DNA from: Marinovum sp048263515
GTDB lineage: Bacteria > Pseudomonadota > Alphaproteobacteria > Rhodobacterales > Rhodobacteraceae
Assembly (NCBI RefSeq): GCF_048263515.1
Contig: NZ_JBLXEC010000008.1
Coordinates: forward strand, 62,001 to 126,000
Direction: 5' to 3'
Length of the DNA: 64,000 bases
In this document: positions 1 to 8,153 of the stretch, in pieces
How the letters are laid out: every line of letters starts with the position of its first letter
Numbering within the stretch: the first letter of the stretch is position 1
The notes under the pieces: generated by a model
The model's input: only the letters and a program-made list of their open reading frames with translations
Databases searched by the model: none
Told to the model about the DNA's origin: nothing
Position numbers and translations under genes: made by a program

Positions 1-1
1 G

Positions 2-1210
2 ATCAGGCTCGCGCGCTACAAGACCCCCGGCCTGGAAGAGCCGGTCTGGCTGTTCACGCCCCAGACCGTGGCCGACGTACCGACCCTGCATGACGCCTAC
101 GGACCGCGAGCGTTTGAGCGTTACATCCCCAAAAGCCTGCAACACGAGGTCGGCGGCTTGCGGATCTGGGAGTGGATCGGCCTGCCGCTTCTGCTGTTTT
201 CGCTGATCGCCCTCGGCTGGGCGGTGAAGTCGGCGCTGGACGCAGCGTCACGGCGTTTCGACCGGCTGTTTCTCAAGAACGCCTGCGAGCGCGCCAGCTT
301 CCCACTGGCGCTTTTTGTCGTGGCTTTGGTGGCGCAGGGGGTGCTGCGGCTGGCGGTGTCCTTCTCGGGGCCGGTGACGGCGGTGGTGCAGCCGATACTG
401 GTGGTGATCATGACCACGGCGGTGGGCATCGCCATCCTGCGAGTGATCGACGCCGTGCTCGACCGGATCACCGCGCGCTACGTCGGCGAGATCGACGATG
501 CCCGCGGTCTCGACAAGCGCGAGCTCTATACCTCGATCTATGCGCTGCGGCGGGTGATCGTGCTGTTCATGGTGGGCTTCGCGATCATCTTCGTGCTGGT
601 CCAGCTGAACCTCTTCGAATCGCTCGGCATCACGCTGCTGGCCTCGGCCGGGGTGATGACCGTTCTGCTGGGCATCGCCGGTCAGGCGGTGCTGGGCAAT
701 ATCCTCGCCTCGCTGCAGATCGCCCTGGCCAAGCCGGTGCGCATCGGTGACAGCGTCGAGTTCGAGGGCGACTGGGCCTATGTCGAGAGCATCTTCTACA
801 CCTTCATGCGCCTGCGCACCTGGGACGAGCGGCGGATCATCGTGCCGGTGAAGTACTTCGTCTCGAAACCCTTCGAGAACTGGTCGGTCAAGGATGCGCG
901 GATGATGCGCACGGTGAAGCTCTGGCTGGACCATTCCGCCGACATCGACGCCCTGCGCGAGACCTTCGAGGAACTGGCCGAAAAGCAGGAGGGCGTGATC
1001 GAGCCGCACAAGCTGTCGTGCTTCGTGACCGCGCATACCGAACAGGGGCAGGAGATCACCTGCTACGTCATGACCCCCGATCCTTCGACCGGCTGGGAGG
1101 TCGAGATGCAATTGCGCGAGAAGCTCCTGACCTTCGTGCGCGAAGAGCATCCCGAGTGGTGGCCGCGCGAACGGGTCATCGGCGCGCGGCATGCGCCGGG
1201 GGATGAATGA
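2..1210 (+). CDS. MscS-family mechanosensitive channel, 5' end outside window
   Basis: The frame is open from base 2, and a GTG at 68 lies inside continuous coding sequence, so the true start is upstream of the window. Hydrophobic segments (around WIGLPLLLFSLIALGW, LALFVVALVAQGVL and VLFMVGFAIIFVLVQL) precede a pore-lining helix rich in Gly/Ala (GIAGQAVLGNILASLQIA). A beta-rich cytoplasmic domain follows (IGDSVEFEGDWAYVESI, then RRIIVPVKYFVSKPFENWS). This is the MscS order; such channels release solutes on osmotic downshift. The short charged tail ends at a TGA. It is one of three MscS-family genes in the window. Family call sure; solute and physiological role unknown. Confidence 0.88.
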   Translation: MRLARYKTPGLEEPVWLFTPQTVADVPTLHDAYGPRAFERYIPKSLQHEVGGLRIWEWIGLPLLLFSLIALGWAVKSALDAASRRFDRLFLKNACERASFPLALFVVALVAQGVLRLAVSFSGPVTAVVQPILVVIMTTAVGIAILRVIDAVLDRITARYVGEIDDARGLDKRELYTSIYALRRVIVLFMVGFAIIFVLVQLNLFESLGITLLASAGVMTVLLGIAGQAVLGNILASLQIALAKPVRIGDSVEFEGDWAYVESIFYTFMRLRTWDERRIIVPVKYFVSKPFENWSVKDARMMRTVKLWLDHSADIDALRETFEELAEKQEGVIEPHKLSCFVTAHTEQGQEITCYVMTPDPSTGWEVEMQLREKLLTFVREEHPEWWPRERVIGARHAPGDE

Positions 1211-1305
1211 GGCGAGGGTGTTGCGGGCCTGCCCGGCAGCAGCCGGGCGCTCCGCAAGCGGCACAGCACGCGGCGTCTGAGGAAGGGCACGAAGCCCGGC
1301 TCCGA

Positions 1306-2256
1306 TCACTGCGGCAAAAGCACCGCCACGGCAAAGGCCCGGTCTTCGTCGGTCAGCAACTGCTCCACGCGCCAGCCGGCGGGCACTACCAGCTGCGCCA
1401 GCGTCTGTTCGGTGTACTTGCGCGAGGCGCTGACGTGGATCGCCTCGCCCGCGGCAAAGTCGATCCGCGCCCCCGGCAGGCTGACGGTCTGCGCCCGGGT
1501 CGAGACCAGCTCCATGTCGATCCGCGCGAGGGCCGCGTTCCAGGTCGCGCGATAGGCAAAGGCCCCGGTGTCGAAATCCGCCCCAAGCTCGGCGTTGAGC
1601 CGGTGCAGGATGTTGCCGATGAACTGCGCCGTCACGCCCTGCGCATCGTCATAGGCGGCCACCAGCGTGGCCTCGTCCTTGACCAGATCAGCCCCGAGGA
1701 TGAAGCCCTGCGCCCCCGGCCAGCGTCGGGCATGACGCAGCAGGTCGGTGGCGGCCTCTGGCGGCAGGTTGCCGATGGTCGAACCGGGGAAGAAGCCGAC
1801 CTTGGCCATGGCGTCCAGATGCGGCGGCAGGCGCACCGGCGCGGTGAAATCGGCCACCACCGGCGCGATCTCGAGCCGCGGATAATGCGCCCGCAGGCCA
1901 TGTGCCGTCTGATGCAGAAAATTGGCCGAAATATCGATCGGCACATAGGCCGCGAAATGATCGCCGGCGTCGAGCAGTGTTCGGGTCTTGACCGAGGCGC
2001 CGGAGCCGAACTCCACCAGAGCGCCGCCCTCAGGCACCAGCCCGGCCAGCTCTGCGGCATATTCCGTCAGGATCGCCGCCTCGGTGCGGGTGAGGTAGTA
2101 TTCCGGCAACCCGGTGATTTCCTCGAACAACGCGCTGCCGCGCTGGTCATACAGCCACTTCGGGCTCAGCCGCTTTTGCCGTTGCGACAGCCCCTCCAGC
2201 GCGTCCTGCAACAGCGCATTGGCGCCGGGCGAAAGAGCGCGACCCGAGCCGTCCAT
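1306..2256 (-). CDS. egtD: L-histidine N-alpha-methyltransferase EgtD (ergothioneine biosynthesis)
   Basis: A 316-residue SAM-dependent methyltransferase expected to trimethylate histidine to hercynine, the first ergothioneine step. It shows the EgtD N-terminus (LSPKWLYDQRGSALFEEITGLPEYYLTRTE in two stretches), a SAM-binding loop (VEFGSGASVKTRTLLDA) and the FFPGSTIGN motif typical of the family. The start chosen is the ATG at 2256, which overlaps the TGA of egtB (ATGA), implying translational coupling. Longer in-frame extensions run back into egtB. The C-terminus ends EDRAFAVAVLLPQ. Identity is strong because the adjacent gene is EgtB. Confidence 0.95.
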   Translation of the reverse strand: MDGSGRALSPGANALLQDALEGLSQRQKRLSPKWLYDQRGSALFEEITGLPEYYLTRTEAAILTEYAAELAGLVPEGGALVEFGSGASVKTRTLLDAGDHFAAYVPIDISANFLHQTAHGLRAHYPRLEIAPVVADFTAPVRLPPHLDAMAKVGFFPGSTIGNLPPEAATDLLRHARRWPGAQGFILGADLVKDEATLVAAYDDAQGVTAQFIGNILHRLNAELGADFDTGAFAYRATWNAALARIDMELVSTRAQTVSLPGARIDFAAGEAIHVSASRKYTEQTLAQLVVPAGWRVEQLLTDEDRAFAVAVLLPQ

Positions 2257-3518
2257 CAGGCCACGTCCCGGGCCAGCCGCAGCCCCATCATCTGCCAGCG
2301 CTGGTGCGGGTAGAAGAAGGTGCGGTAGCTCACCCGCATCTGCTCGTGCGGGGTCGCGCAGGACCCGCCGCGCAGCACCCGCTGGTTGACCATGAACTTG
2401 CCGTTGTATTCCCCCAGCGCGCCCTCCGGCGGGCGGAACCCGGGGTACGGCGCGAAATCCGAGGCGGTCCATTCCCAGACATCACCCCAGACGCCCTCGC
2501 CCGGCATCGGGCGCAGCATGCCGATGGCGTCTTCGTCGCCCATCAGGTTGCCCTCGATCGGGCGGTCGCGGAAGGCCGTCTCGTGCTCGGCCTCGGTGGG
2601 CAAGCGTGCGCCGGCCCAGCGGGCAAAGGCATCGGCCTCGTAATAGCTCACATGCACCACCGGCGCCTCGAGCGCCACCGGCTGCGGGCCGCGCAGGGTA
2701 TAGGTCCACCAGGTGCCGTCCTGCTGCCACCAGTAGAGCGGATGTTGCCAATCCTCGCGCTGCGCCACCGCCAGCCCCTCCATCAGCCAATGACGGGCGT
2801 CGGCATAGCCGCCGTCCTCCATGAATTCGATCCAGTCGCGGTTGGTGACCGGGCGGTTGGCAATCTCGAAGGGCTCCAGCCAGACCTTGTGGCGCGGCCC
2901 CTCGCAATCATAGGCAAATCCCCGGCCGTCATGGCCGATCTCGACCAATCCGCCGTCATGGCGGTCAAAGCGCAGCTCGGGACCGGTGGTCACCTCCAGC
3001 GGCTCGGGCTCCTTGTAGACCGGCAGCAGCGGATTGAAGCTCAGCCCGTGCAGCAGGTCGGTCACCAGCAGCTCCTGGTGCTGCATCTCGTGGTGACAGC
3101 CCAGCTCGACCAGCCCGGCGATCTCTTCGGCGTCATCACGGTGCTGCGCCAGCAGGGTGGCAAGACTGTCCTCGACATGGGCGCGGTACGCCCGCACCGC
3201 CTCGCCGCCGGGTCGCGAGACCAGCCCGCGCTTGTCACGGGCGTGCCGAGGGCCGGCCTGCGTGTAGTACGAGTTGAACAGAAAGGCGAAGCGGTCGTCG
3301 GGCGAGCGATAGCCCGCGACCCGTGGCTTGACGATGAATTCCTCGAAGAACCACGTGGTATGGGCCAGGTGCCATTTGACCGGCGAGGCGTCCTCCATGC
3401 TTTGCAGCATGGTGTCCTCGGGGCTGAGCGGGGCGGCCAGCGCCTCGGTCCTTGCGCGGGTGCGGGTAAACAGATCAAGTGCCTGGTTCGGCGTCAGCGG
3501 CGCAAGGGCTGGGGTCAT
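2256..3518 (-). CDS. egtB: Hercynine oxygenase / sulfoxide synthase EgtB
   Basis: A 420-residue protein with an N-terminal DinB-like iron domain and a C-terminal formylglycine-generating-enzyme-like domain. In the family it is a non-heme iron enzyme joining a thiol to hercynine. Candidate iron ligands are in WHLAHTTW (His50, His53) and HHEMQHQE (His143, His147). The C-terminal fold shows GDVWEWTASDFAPYPGF and RVLRGGSCATP. I chose the ATG at 3518 (MTPALAPLTP) because GAGGA lies about 7 bases upstream; an ATG at 3563 is possible but lacks this. It overlaps egtD by ATGA. No EgtA, EgtC or EgtE is visible nearby, so the thiol donor is undetermined here. Confidence 0.94.
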   Translation of the reverse strand: MTPALAPLTPNQALDLFTRTRARTEALAAPLSPEDTMLQSMEDASPVKWHLAHTTWFFEEFIVKPRVAGYRSPDDRFAFLFNSYYTQAGPRHARDKRGLVSRPGGEAVRAYRAHVEDSLATLLAQHRDDAEEIAGLVELGCHHEMQHQELLVTDLLHGLSFNPLLPVYKEPEPLEVTTGPELRFDRHDGGLVEIGHDGRGFAYDCEGPRHKVWLEPFEIANRPVTNRDWIEFMEDGGYADARHWLMEGLAVAQREDWQHPLYWWQQDGTWWTYTLRGPQPVALEAPVVHVSYYEADAFARWAGARLPTEAEHETAFRDRPIEGNLMGDEDAIGMLRPMPGEGVWGDVWEWTASDFAPYPGFRPPEGALGEYNGKFMVNQRVLRGGSCATPHEQMRVSYRTFFYPHQRWQMMGLRLARDVA

Positions 3519-3740
3519 TGAAACGTCCTCGGTCGGAATTGGCCTGGTGATCGTCCCGGTCAACTTAGAGGCGGGGCGGCCAGATCAAGTCAGAGCATCG
3601 AGATTTGACGGGGATGTGACGGTTCGGGACTTCGCCGGACTGCGCGACGGCCGGACGACAGGCGCGCGCCTTGCAAAGGCGATTTGCCGGAAATCTGAGG
3701 GGGGATGTGCGCGGCCCCACCCGGGAGGCCTTGCGCAAAT

Positions 3741-3817
3741 TGGTCGGAGTGAGAGGATTCGAACCTCCGGCCCCTGCCTCCCGAAGACAGTGCTCTACCA
3801 GGCTGAGCTACACTCCG
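3741..3817 (-). tRNA. tRNA-Pro (anticodon CGG)
   Basis: Read on the minus strand, a full cloverleaf forms. The acceptor is CGGAGTG/CACTCCG, the D arm GCTC...GAGC, the anticodon stem CTGTC/GGCAG with loop TTCGGGA (anticodon CGG), and the T arm contains TTCGAAT. The discriminator A and CCA are encoded (TGGT on the plus strand at 3741-3744). C1-G72 pairing is typical of bacterial tRNA-Pro. It stands alone between the EamA gene and egtB; no integrase or attachment-site duplication is seen beside it. Confidence 0.96.
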
Positions 3818-3865
3818 ACCGTGACGGGCGGATTACATGGGTGCTTGCCGCTTTGCAAGAGGTAT

Positions 3866-4810
3866 TCAGTCGGTTTTCCACCGCCGCAGGAAGGTCGAGG
3901 TGCGAATGCTGCCGGGGCTGTAGCCGCGGCTGCGGTTGCGCAGCACCGGGGTGGTGCTGGATTTGCCGCCCCGGCTCTCGCGGTAGACGATGTAGAGGCC
4001 CGACAGGATGATCAGACCGGCGCCGTAGAACGTCGGCCGGTCAAGGCTTTCGCCGAACAGCAGGAAGCCGAAGACCGAGGCCCAGAGGATCTGCGAATAC
4101 TGCATCGGCGCCACGATGGCGGCCTCGCCGAAGCGATAGGCGGCGATGACACACATGCTGGCGGCAAAACCCAGTACCGCGATCACGCCCAGCGCGCCAA
4201 GGTCCACCACCGGCATGGCGACATAGACAAAGGGCAGCGCCGAGCCCATCAGCAGGAAGTTGCCCGCCAGCGGATAGAGCATCAGCACCACCGGACGCTC
4301 GTCCTGGCCGATCTTGCGCACCACGATCGAGGCCAGCGCATTGCAGGCGGCCGAGCCCAGGCCGGCGGCATGGCCGAGGGTCAGATCCTGCGCGCCGGGC
4401 CGCAGCACCACGATGACGCCGGCCAGACCCACGATCACCGCCGCCCAGCGGTGCAGGCCCACGCGTTCGCCCAGCACCGGGATCGCCAGCACGGTGATCA
4501 GCAGCGGCGCGACGAAGAGCAGCGTGTAGGTCTGCGCCAGCGGCAGCACGGAAAAGGCGTAGAAGGCCATCAGCCCGGCGCCCAGCGATGTCAGCACCCG
4601 CAGAAGCACCCACCAGGGATGCACCGGGCGCAGGTTGTCGCGGGTGGGGTCGCTCATCAGCACGAAGGTCAGCAGCGGAAAGCTGAACAGCCCGGCAAAG
4701 AAGATGATCTGTACCGGGGAATAGGTGCCGCCGAGGTACTTCACCACCACGTCATGGACGGAAAACATGGCAAAGCCCAGAAGGGCGAAAAGCAGGCCTT
4801 TGATGTTCAT
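3866..4810 (-). CDS. EamA/DMT-family permease
   Basis: A 314-residue integral membrane protein with about ten hydrophobic helices in two repeated halves, the EamA (drug/metabolite transporter) architecture. The first half begins MNIKGLLFALLGFAMFSVHD and contains LPLAQTYTLLFVAPLLIT with the GERVGL turn. The second half ends in SQILWASVFGFLLFGESL and GAGLIILSGLYIVYRESR. Both halves show the family's P/E signature (FVAPLLIT..LGE and SQILWAS..FGE). A basic ~35-residue tail follows. It lies between leuB and tRNA-Pro. Substrate cannot be inferred; relatives export amino acids or metabolites. Confidence 0.88.
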   Translation of the reverse strand: MNIKGLLFALLGFAMFSVHDVVVKYLGGTYSPVQIIFFAGLFSFPLLTFVLMSDPTRDNLRPVHPWWVLLRVLTSLGAGLMAFYAFSVLPLAQTYTLLFVAPLLITVLAIPVLGERVGLHRWAAVIVGLAGVIVVLRPGAQDLTLGHAAGLGSAACNALASIVVRKIGQDERPVVLMLYPLAGNFLLMGSALPFVYVAMPVVDLGALGVIAVLGFAASMCVIAAYRFGEAAIVAPMQYSQILWASVFGFLLFGESLDRPTFYGAGLIILSGLYIVYRESRGGKSSTTPVLRNRSRGYSPGSIRTSTFLRRWKTD

Positions 4811-4963
4811 GGGGGTCTCGCAGAGATTGCCGCCCCGCGGGACGAATTGCGTACATGCCCCCTTAGGGCGAGAGCTTTGCGCAAATCAAGGCCGATTTGC
4901 CGAGCCCCGCCCCGGCGTTCTAGCGGCCATGCGCAGGGCGCAGAGCTGCGGCAAGGGAGGCAG

Positions 4964-4987
4964 GGGTGGGTGCCGGGGCACCCACCC
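4964..4987 (-). terminator. Hairpin downstream of leuB
   Basis: A perfect 11-bp inverted repeat (GGGTGGGTGCC with its complement, 2-base loop) begins 10 bases after the leuB stop. It lacks a clear T-run on the minus strand, so it may be a weak terminator or an mRNA 3'-end stabiliser. Confidence 0.5.
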
Positions 4988-4996
4988 GAGGTTTCT

Positions 4997-6103
4997 TTAC
5001 AGCGAGGCGTCGAGCGCCGCGAGGATGGCATCGCCGGCCTCGGAGGTGGACACCGGCTTGGCGCCATCGGCCTGCAGCAGGTCGGCGGTGCGAACCCCGT
5101 CGGCCAGCACCTTCTCGACGGCCTTCTCCAGCCGGTCGGCCTCGGCACCCTGGTCGAAGCTGTAGCGCAGCGCCATGGCGAAGGAGAGGATGCAGGCGAT
5201 CGGGTTGGCCTTGCCGGTGCCGGCGATATCGGGGGCCGAGCCGTGCACCGGCTCGTAGAGCGCCTTGGGACGGCCATTGGCCATCGGTGCGCCGAGCGAG
5301 GCCGAGGGCAGCATGCCGAGCGAGCCGGTCAGCATTGCCGCGAGGTCCGACAGCAGGTCGCCGAACAGGTTGTCGGTGACGATCACGTCGAACTGCTTGG
5401 GCCAGCGGGTCAGCTGCATGGCGCCGGCGTCGGCGTACATGTGGGTCAGCTCGACGTCGGAATATTCCGCCTGGTGCACCTCGGTGACCACGTCACGCCA
5501 GAGCACGCCCGATTCCATCACGTTGGCCTTTTCCATCGAGCAGAGCTTGTTGTTGCGTTTCCGGGCCAACTCGAAGGCCGACCGCGCGACGCGGGCAATC
5601 TCGCTCTCGGTGTAGCGCTGGGTGTTGACCCCGACGCGCTCGTTGCCTTCCTTGAAGACGCCGCGCGGCTCGCCGAAGTAGACGCCCGAGGTCAGCTCGC
5701 GCACGATCATGATGTCGAGGCCGGAAACCACGTCGGTCTTCAGCGAGGAGAAATCCGCCAGCGCGTCGAAGCACTGGGCGGGCCGGAGGTTGGCATAGAG
5801 GTCCATCTCCTTGCGCAGGCGCAGCAGGCCGCGCTCGGGCTTGAGCGAGAAGTCGAGGTTGTCGTACTGCGGGCCGCCCACGGCGCCCAGCAGGACGGCG
5901 TCGACTTCCTGTGCCTTGGCCATGGTGTCGTCATGCAGCGGCGTGCCGTGCTTGTCATAGGCGCAGCCGCCGACGAGGTCTTCGCTGACCTCGAACTTGA
6001 GCCCGCGCTTGTCGCCGTACCAGTCGATGATCCGGCGGACCTGTGCCATGACCTCGGGGCCGATGCCGTCACCGGGCAGGATCAGAAGGGAAGGCGTGCT
6101 CAT
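4997..6103 (-). CDS. leuB: 3-isopropylmalate dehydrogenase
   Basis: A 368-residue NAD-dependent oxidative decarboxylase, the third enzyme of leucine biosynthesis. The N-terminus LLILPGDGIGPEVMAQV is the nucleotide/substrate-binding start. LGAVGGPQYD, the substrate Arg region (ERGLLRLRKEMDLYANLRP), the YTESEIARVAR segment and the GSAPDIAGTGKANP motif are all present. Length matches the family. The ATG at 6103 has AAGGAA upstream. It lies on the same strand as leuC and leuD but about 2.7 kb away, beyond two unrelated genes. Confidence 0.97.
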   Translation of the reverse strand: MSTPSLLILPGDGIGPEVMAQVRRIIDWYGDKRGLKFEVSEDLVGGCAYDKHGTPLHDDTMAKAQEVDAVLLGAVGGPQYDNLDFSLKPERGLLRLRKEMDLYANLRPAQCFDALADFSSLKTDVVSGLDIMIVRELTSGVYFGEPRGVFKEGNERVGVNTQRYTESEIARVARSAFELARKRNNKLCSMEKANVMESGVLWRDVVTEVHQAEYSDVELTHMYADAGAMQLTRWPKQFDVIVTDNLFGDLLSDLAAMLTGSLGMLPSASLGAPMANGRPKALYEPVHGSAPDIAGTGKANPIACILSFAMALRYSFDQGAEADRLEKAVEKVLADGVRTADLLQADGAKPVSTSEAGDAILAALDASL

Positions 6104-6198
6104 GGGCGGTTCCTTTGTCGAGAAAAACGTTCCCGCATCGCCTATCCAATGCCTGCCGGAGGGTCAAGAATGACAAGGGCCCGAGCATCGCGCGCCGC

Positions 6199-6260
6199 GC
6201 CCCGGACCCCGCTCCGGGGCCTCATGGCGGGCGCTGAGGCCCCGGAGCGGGGTCCGGGGC
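6199..6260. repeat. Perfect 25-bp inverted repeat upstream of leuB
   Basis: Arms at 6199-6223 and 6236-6260 are exact reverse complements, separated by 12 bases. The arms carry the CCCGGACC...TCCGGGGCCTC pattern shared with palindromes at 16.7, 42.1 and 45.6 kb. It sits between the end of the phosphoesterase-like gene and leuB, both on the minus strand, so it could end or process the upstream transcript. Confidence 0.85.
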
Positions 6261-6276
6261 TGCGTCACGCGCGGGG

Positions 6277-7329
6277 TCACTCGTTCGCCGGGTCCGGCGG
6301 CCAGTCAATGTCGACCCAGACCAGCGCATGGCGCGAGGCTCGGGCCGCGAGGCTCTCGGGCGCGGGCCAGAGCGTGCCGCTGCCCAGCACCGTCAGAGCG
6401 GCCGAGGGCAGCATGTAATCGACCCGCAGGTTGCCCGGCACCGGCTCTGCCCAATTGGCGGTGTCCAGCGCCGGATCGCCGCTTTGGCCGGGGTTGGCCT
6501 CTTCGGCGGCGGCGGGATCGCGGGGCGCGGGGTCCTGCAACCGCGGATCACCCAGCAGCAGGCGGATGGCGTCATGCCGACCCTCGCCATCCTCAGGGTC
6601 GAGGTTGGCATTGCCCATCAGCGCGACATGCTCCGGCACCGGCCCGAAGGCGCCGTCGAGGTAATGCCGCCAGAAGATCACCTCGTCATGATTGCGCCTG
6701 CCGTTGCGGTCCTCCGGCCCGTCGAAGACCGGCGGCGTCGCGGAAAACGCCAGCACGGTCAGAGAGCCCCCGGGCAAAACCACCGGCACCGCCCAATGCG
6801 CCACGCTCGACAGCGGCACCAAGCCTTGCACCGCCTCCGGCACCTCGGCCCCGTCCATCAGGTGCCCCGGCAGATCGCGCCAGGGCAGGTCGGTGTACTC
6901 CTGCGCCTCGGCCAGTGGATAGAGTGACAGGAGCGCCATGCCGCCATCGCCGGTGAAGAAGCCGAAGCCCAGCGCATCCTCGGCCTCCTGCAACCGCCCG
7001 TCGCCATCGAGGTCCGCACCGATATCCCGCCCGGCGTTCTGCGGCGGCGCAAAGAGATGCGGGTAGTCGAGGCCCTCGGCCGCGATCCGGTCGCGCAGGG
7101 CAGTCAGCGTCAGCAGGGTGACGTCATGGTCAAGGTCTGTGAGCAGCAGGATATCGGGGCGCATCTCGCCCAGCAACTGCGCCACGGCGGTGACCTGAGG
7201 GTCCTCCCCCTTGAGGATATCGCGCAGCAGCAGGCCCGGGCCCTTGCGGCTCAACTCGACATGCCAAGTGGCAAGGCGGAGCGGCTCAGCCGCGAGCGGC
7301 CCGGCCAGAAACGTAAGGAGAAGGATCAG
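6277..7329 (-). CDS. Exported endonuclease/exonuclease/phosphatase-family protein
   Basis: About 350 residues. It starts with a hydrophobic signal-like stretch (ILLLTFLAGPLAA, then EPLRLATWHVEL) and continues with the EEP fold: RPDILLLTDLDHD, FFTGDGGMALLSLYPL, LMGNANLDPEDGEGRHDA, LRVDYMLPS and SRHALVWVDI. It probably hydrolyses a phosphodiester or phosphomonoester outside the cytoplasm; substrate unknown. The start is uncertain. No ATG, GTG or TTG lies near the signal sequence. The frame opens over the end of the upstream gene, and a CTG at 7329 overlaps that gene's TGA (CTGA). ATG at 7440 is possible but would add a non-hydrophobic 37-residue leader. Confidence 0.75.
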   Translation of the reverse strand: MILLLTFLAGPLAAEPLRLATWHVELSRKGPGLLLRDILKGEDPQVTAVAQLLGEMRPDILLLTDLDHDVTLLTLTALRDRIAAEGLDYPHLFAPPQNAGRDIGADLDGDGRLQEAEDALGFGFFTGDGGMALLSLYPLAEAQEYTDLPWRDLPGHLMDGAEVPEAVQGLVPLSSVAHWAVPVVLPGGSLTVLAFSATPPVFDGPEDRNGRRNHDEVIFWRHYLDGAFGPVPEHVALMGNANLDPEDGEGRHDAIRLLLGDPRLQDPAPRDPAAAEEANPGQSGDPALDTANWAEPVPGNLRVDYMLPSAALTVLGSGTLWPAPESLAARASRHALVWVDIDWPPDPANE

Positions 7330-8153
7330 CCAGCGTGCTGGGCGCGGGCATAGGCCCGGCGGCGCTTTTCCTCGATCAGGTCGGCGACCCGGCCCATGGC
7401 GATGCCGCGCATGATCATGCTGGCGGGAATGAAGGCCCATGCAACCATCGTCCATACAAAGCTCTGCGAGTCAAACAGGGTAAAGGCGTCGAACACCCCC
7501 GAGGTCAGCCGGATGAAGGCCGGGATCACGAAGGGCAGCACAACCCCCGCCGCAATGTTCAGCCAGCCGTCACGGCGCAGCCGCGGCAGCACGTCGCCAC
7601 CGGTGGTGGGGTCAAAAAGCGGCAGGTTGATCCAGACGTTGAAGGCGCCATTGCGCGACGGCCAGTCATAGATCCGCACCAGCAGCGCAAAGGTGGCCAG
7701 CGCGGTCAGCGACATGGCATAGACCAGCGCCGCACCGTCGCGGGCCCGTTCGACCAGTTCGAGGCTGGTGTCTGTAGGCAAACCGTAGATGAAGATGCGC
7801 ACCGGTGAATACGGCAGATCGAGGAGCTCGCCCATGGACGAAGCCCCGCGCGATACGATGCCCGACAGCACCCCCGGCTCGGCACTTTGGCGCGACAGCC
7901 AGGTCAGGCAGACCACCATCAACAGCAGCATGACAAAGCGCATGCGGTTGAACGGCGGCGCGTGGCGGAACTCGACAAAGCTGGGATAGGAGGAGGCGTA
8001 TTCGGCAAAGACGAAGACCCCCGCGAGGATCGCCACCAGTACCGATATCTGCGCGCCATCGGCACCGTTCGGACCGAGCATCAGAGATGGCAAGACGACC
8101 ATGCTCGACACCAGCAATGCCCGTACCGCCGCACCGAAAATGCGTGAAATCAC
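7326..8153 (-). CDS. Conserved multi-pass membrane protein of unknown function
   Basis: 275 residues with six or seven hydrophobic segments, for example ALLVSSMVVLPSLMLGP, QISVLVAILAGVFVFAEYAS, RFVMLLLMVVCLTWLS, AMSLTALATFALLVRIYDW and LNIAAGVVLPFVIPAFIR. It ends in a basic cytoplasmic tail (EEKRRRAYARAQHAG). I do not recognise a characterised family. It is directly followed by, and overlaps by four bases, the exported phosphoesterase-like gene, so the two are likely co-translated. It may help place or modify that enzyme's substrate, but this is only inference from position. Confidence 0.8.
   Translation of the reverse strand: MISRIFGAAVRALLVSSMVVLPSLMLGPNGADGAQISVLVAILAGVFVFAEYASSYPSFVEFRHAPPFNRMRFVMLLLMVVCLTWLSRQSAEPGVLSGIVSRGASSMGELLDLPYSPVRIFIYGLPTDTSLELVERARDGAALVYAMSLTALATFALLVRIYDWPSRNGAFNVWINLPLFDPTTGGDVLPRLRRDGWLNIAAGVVLPFVIPAFIRLTSGVFDAFTLFDSQSFVWTMVAWAFIPASMIMRGIAMGRVADLIEEKRRRAYARAQHAG

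Noticed and set aside
3741..3817. tRNA-Pro as an integration site
   Set aside because: No integrase, direct repeat of the tRNA end, or change in composition was found on either side.
3671..6418. A 915-codon plus-strand open frame
   Set aside because: It lies antisense to the EamA gene and leuB, is rich in His, Gln and Arg, and has no domain; it is the usual shadow in GC-rich DNA.
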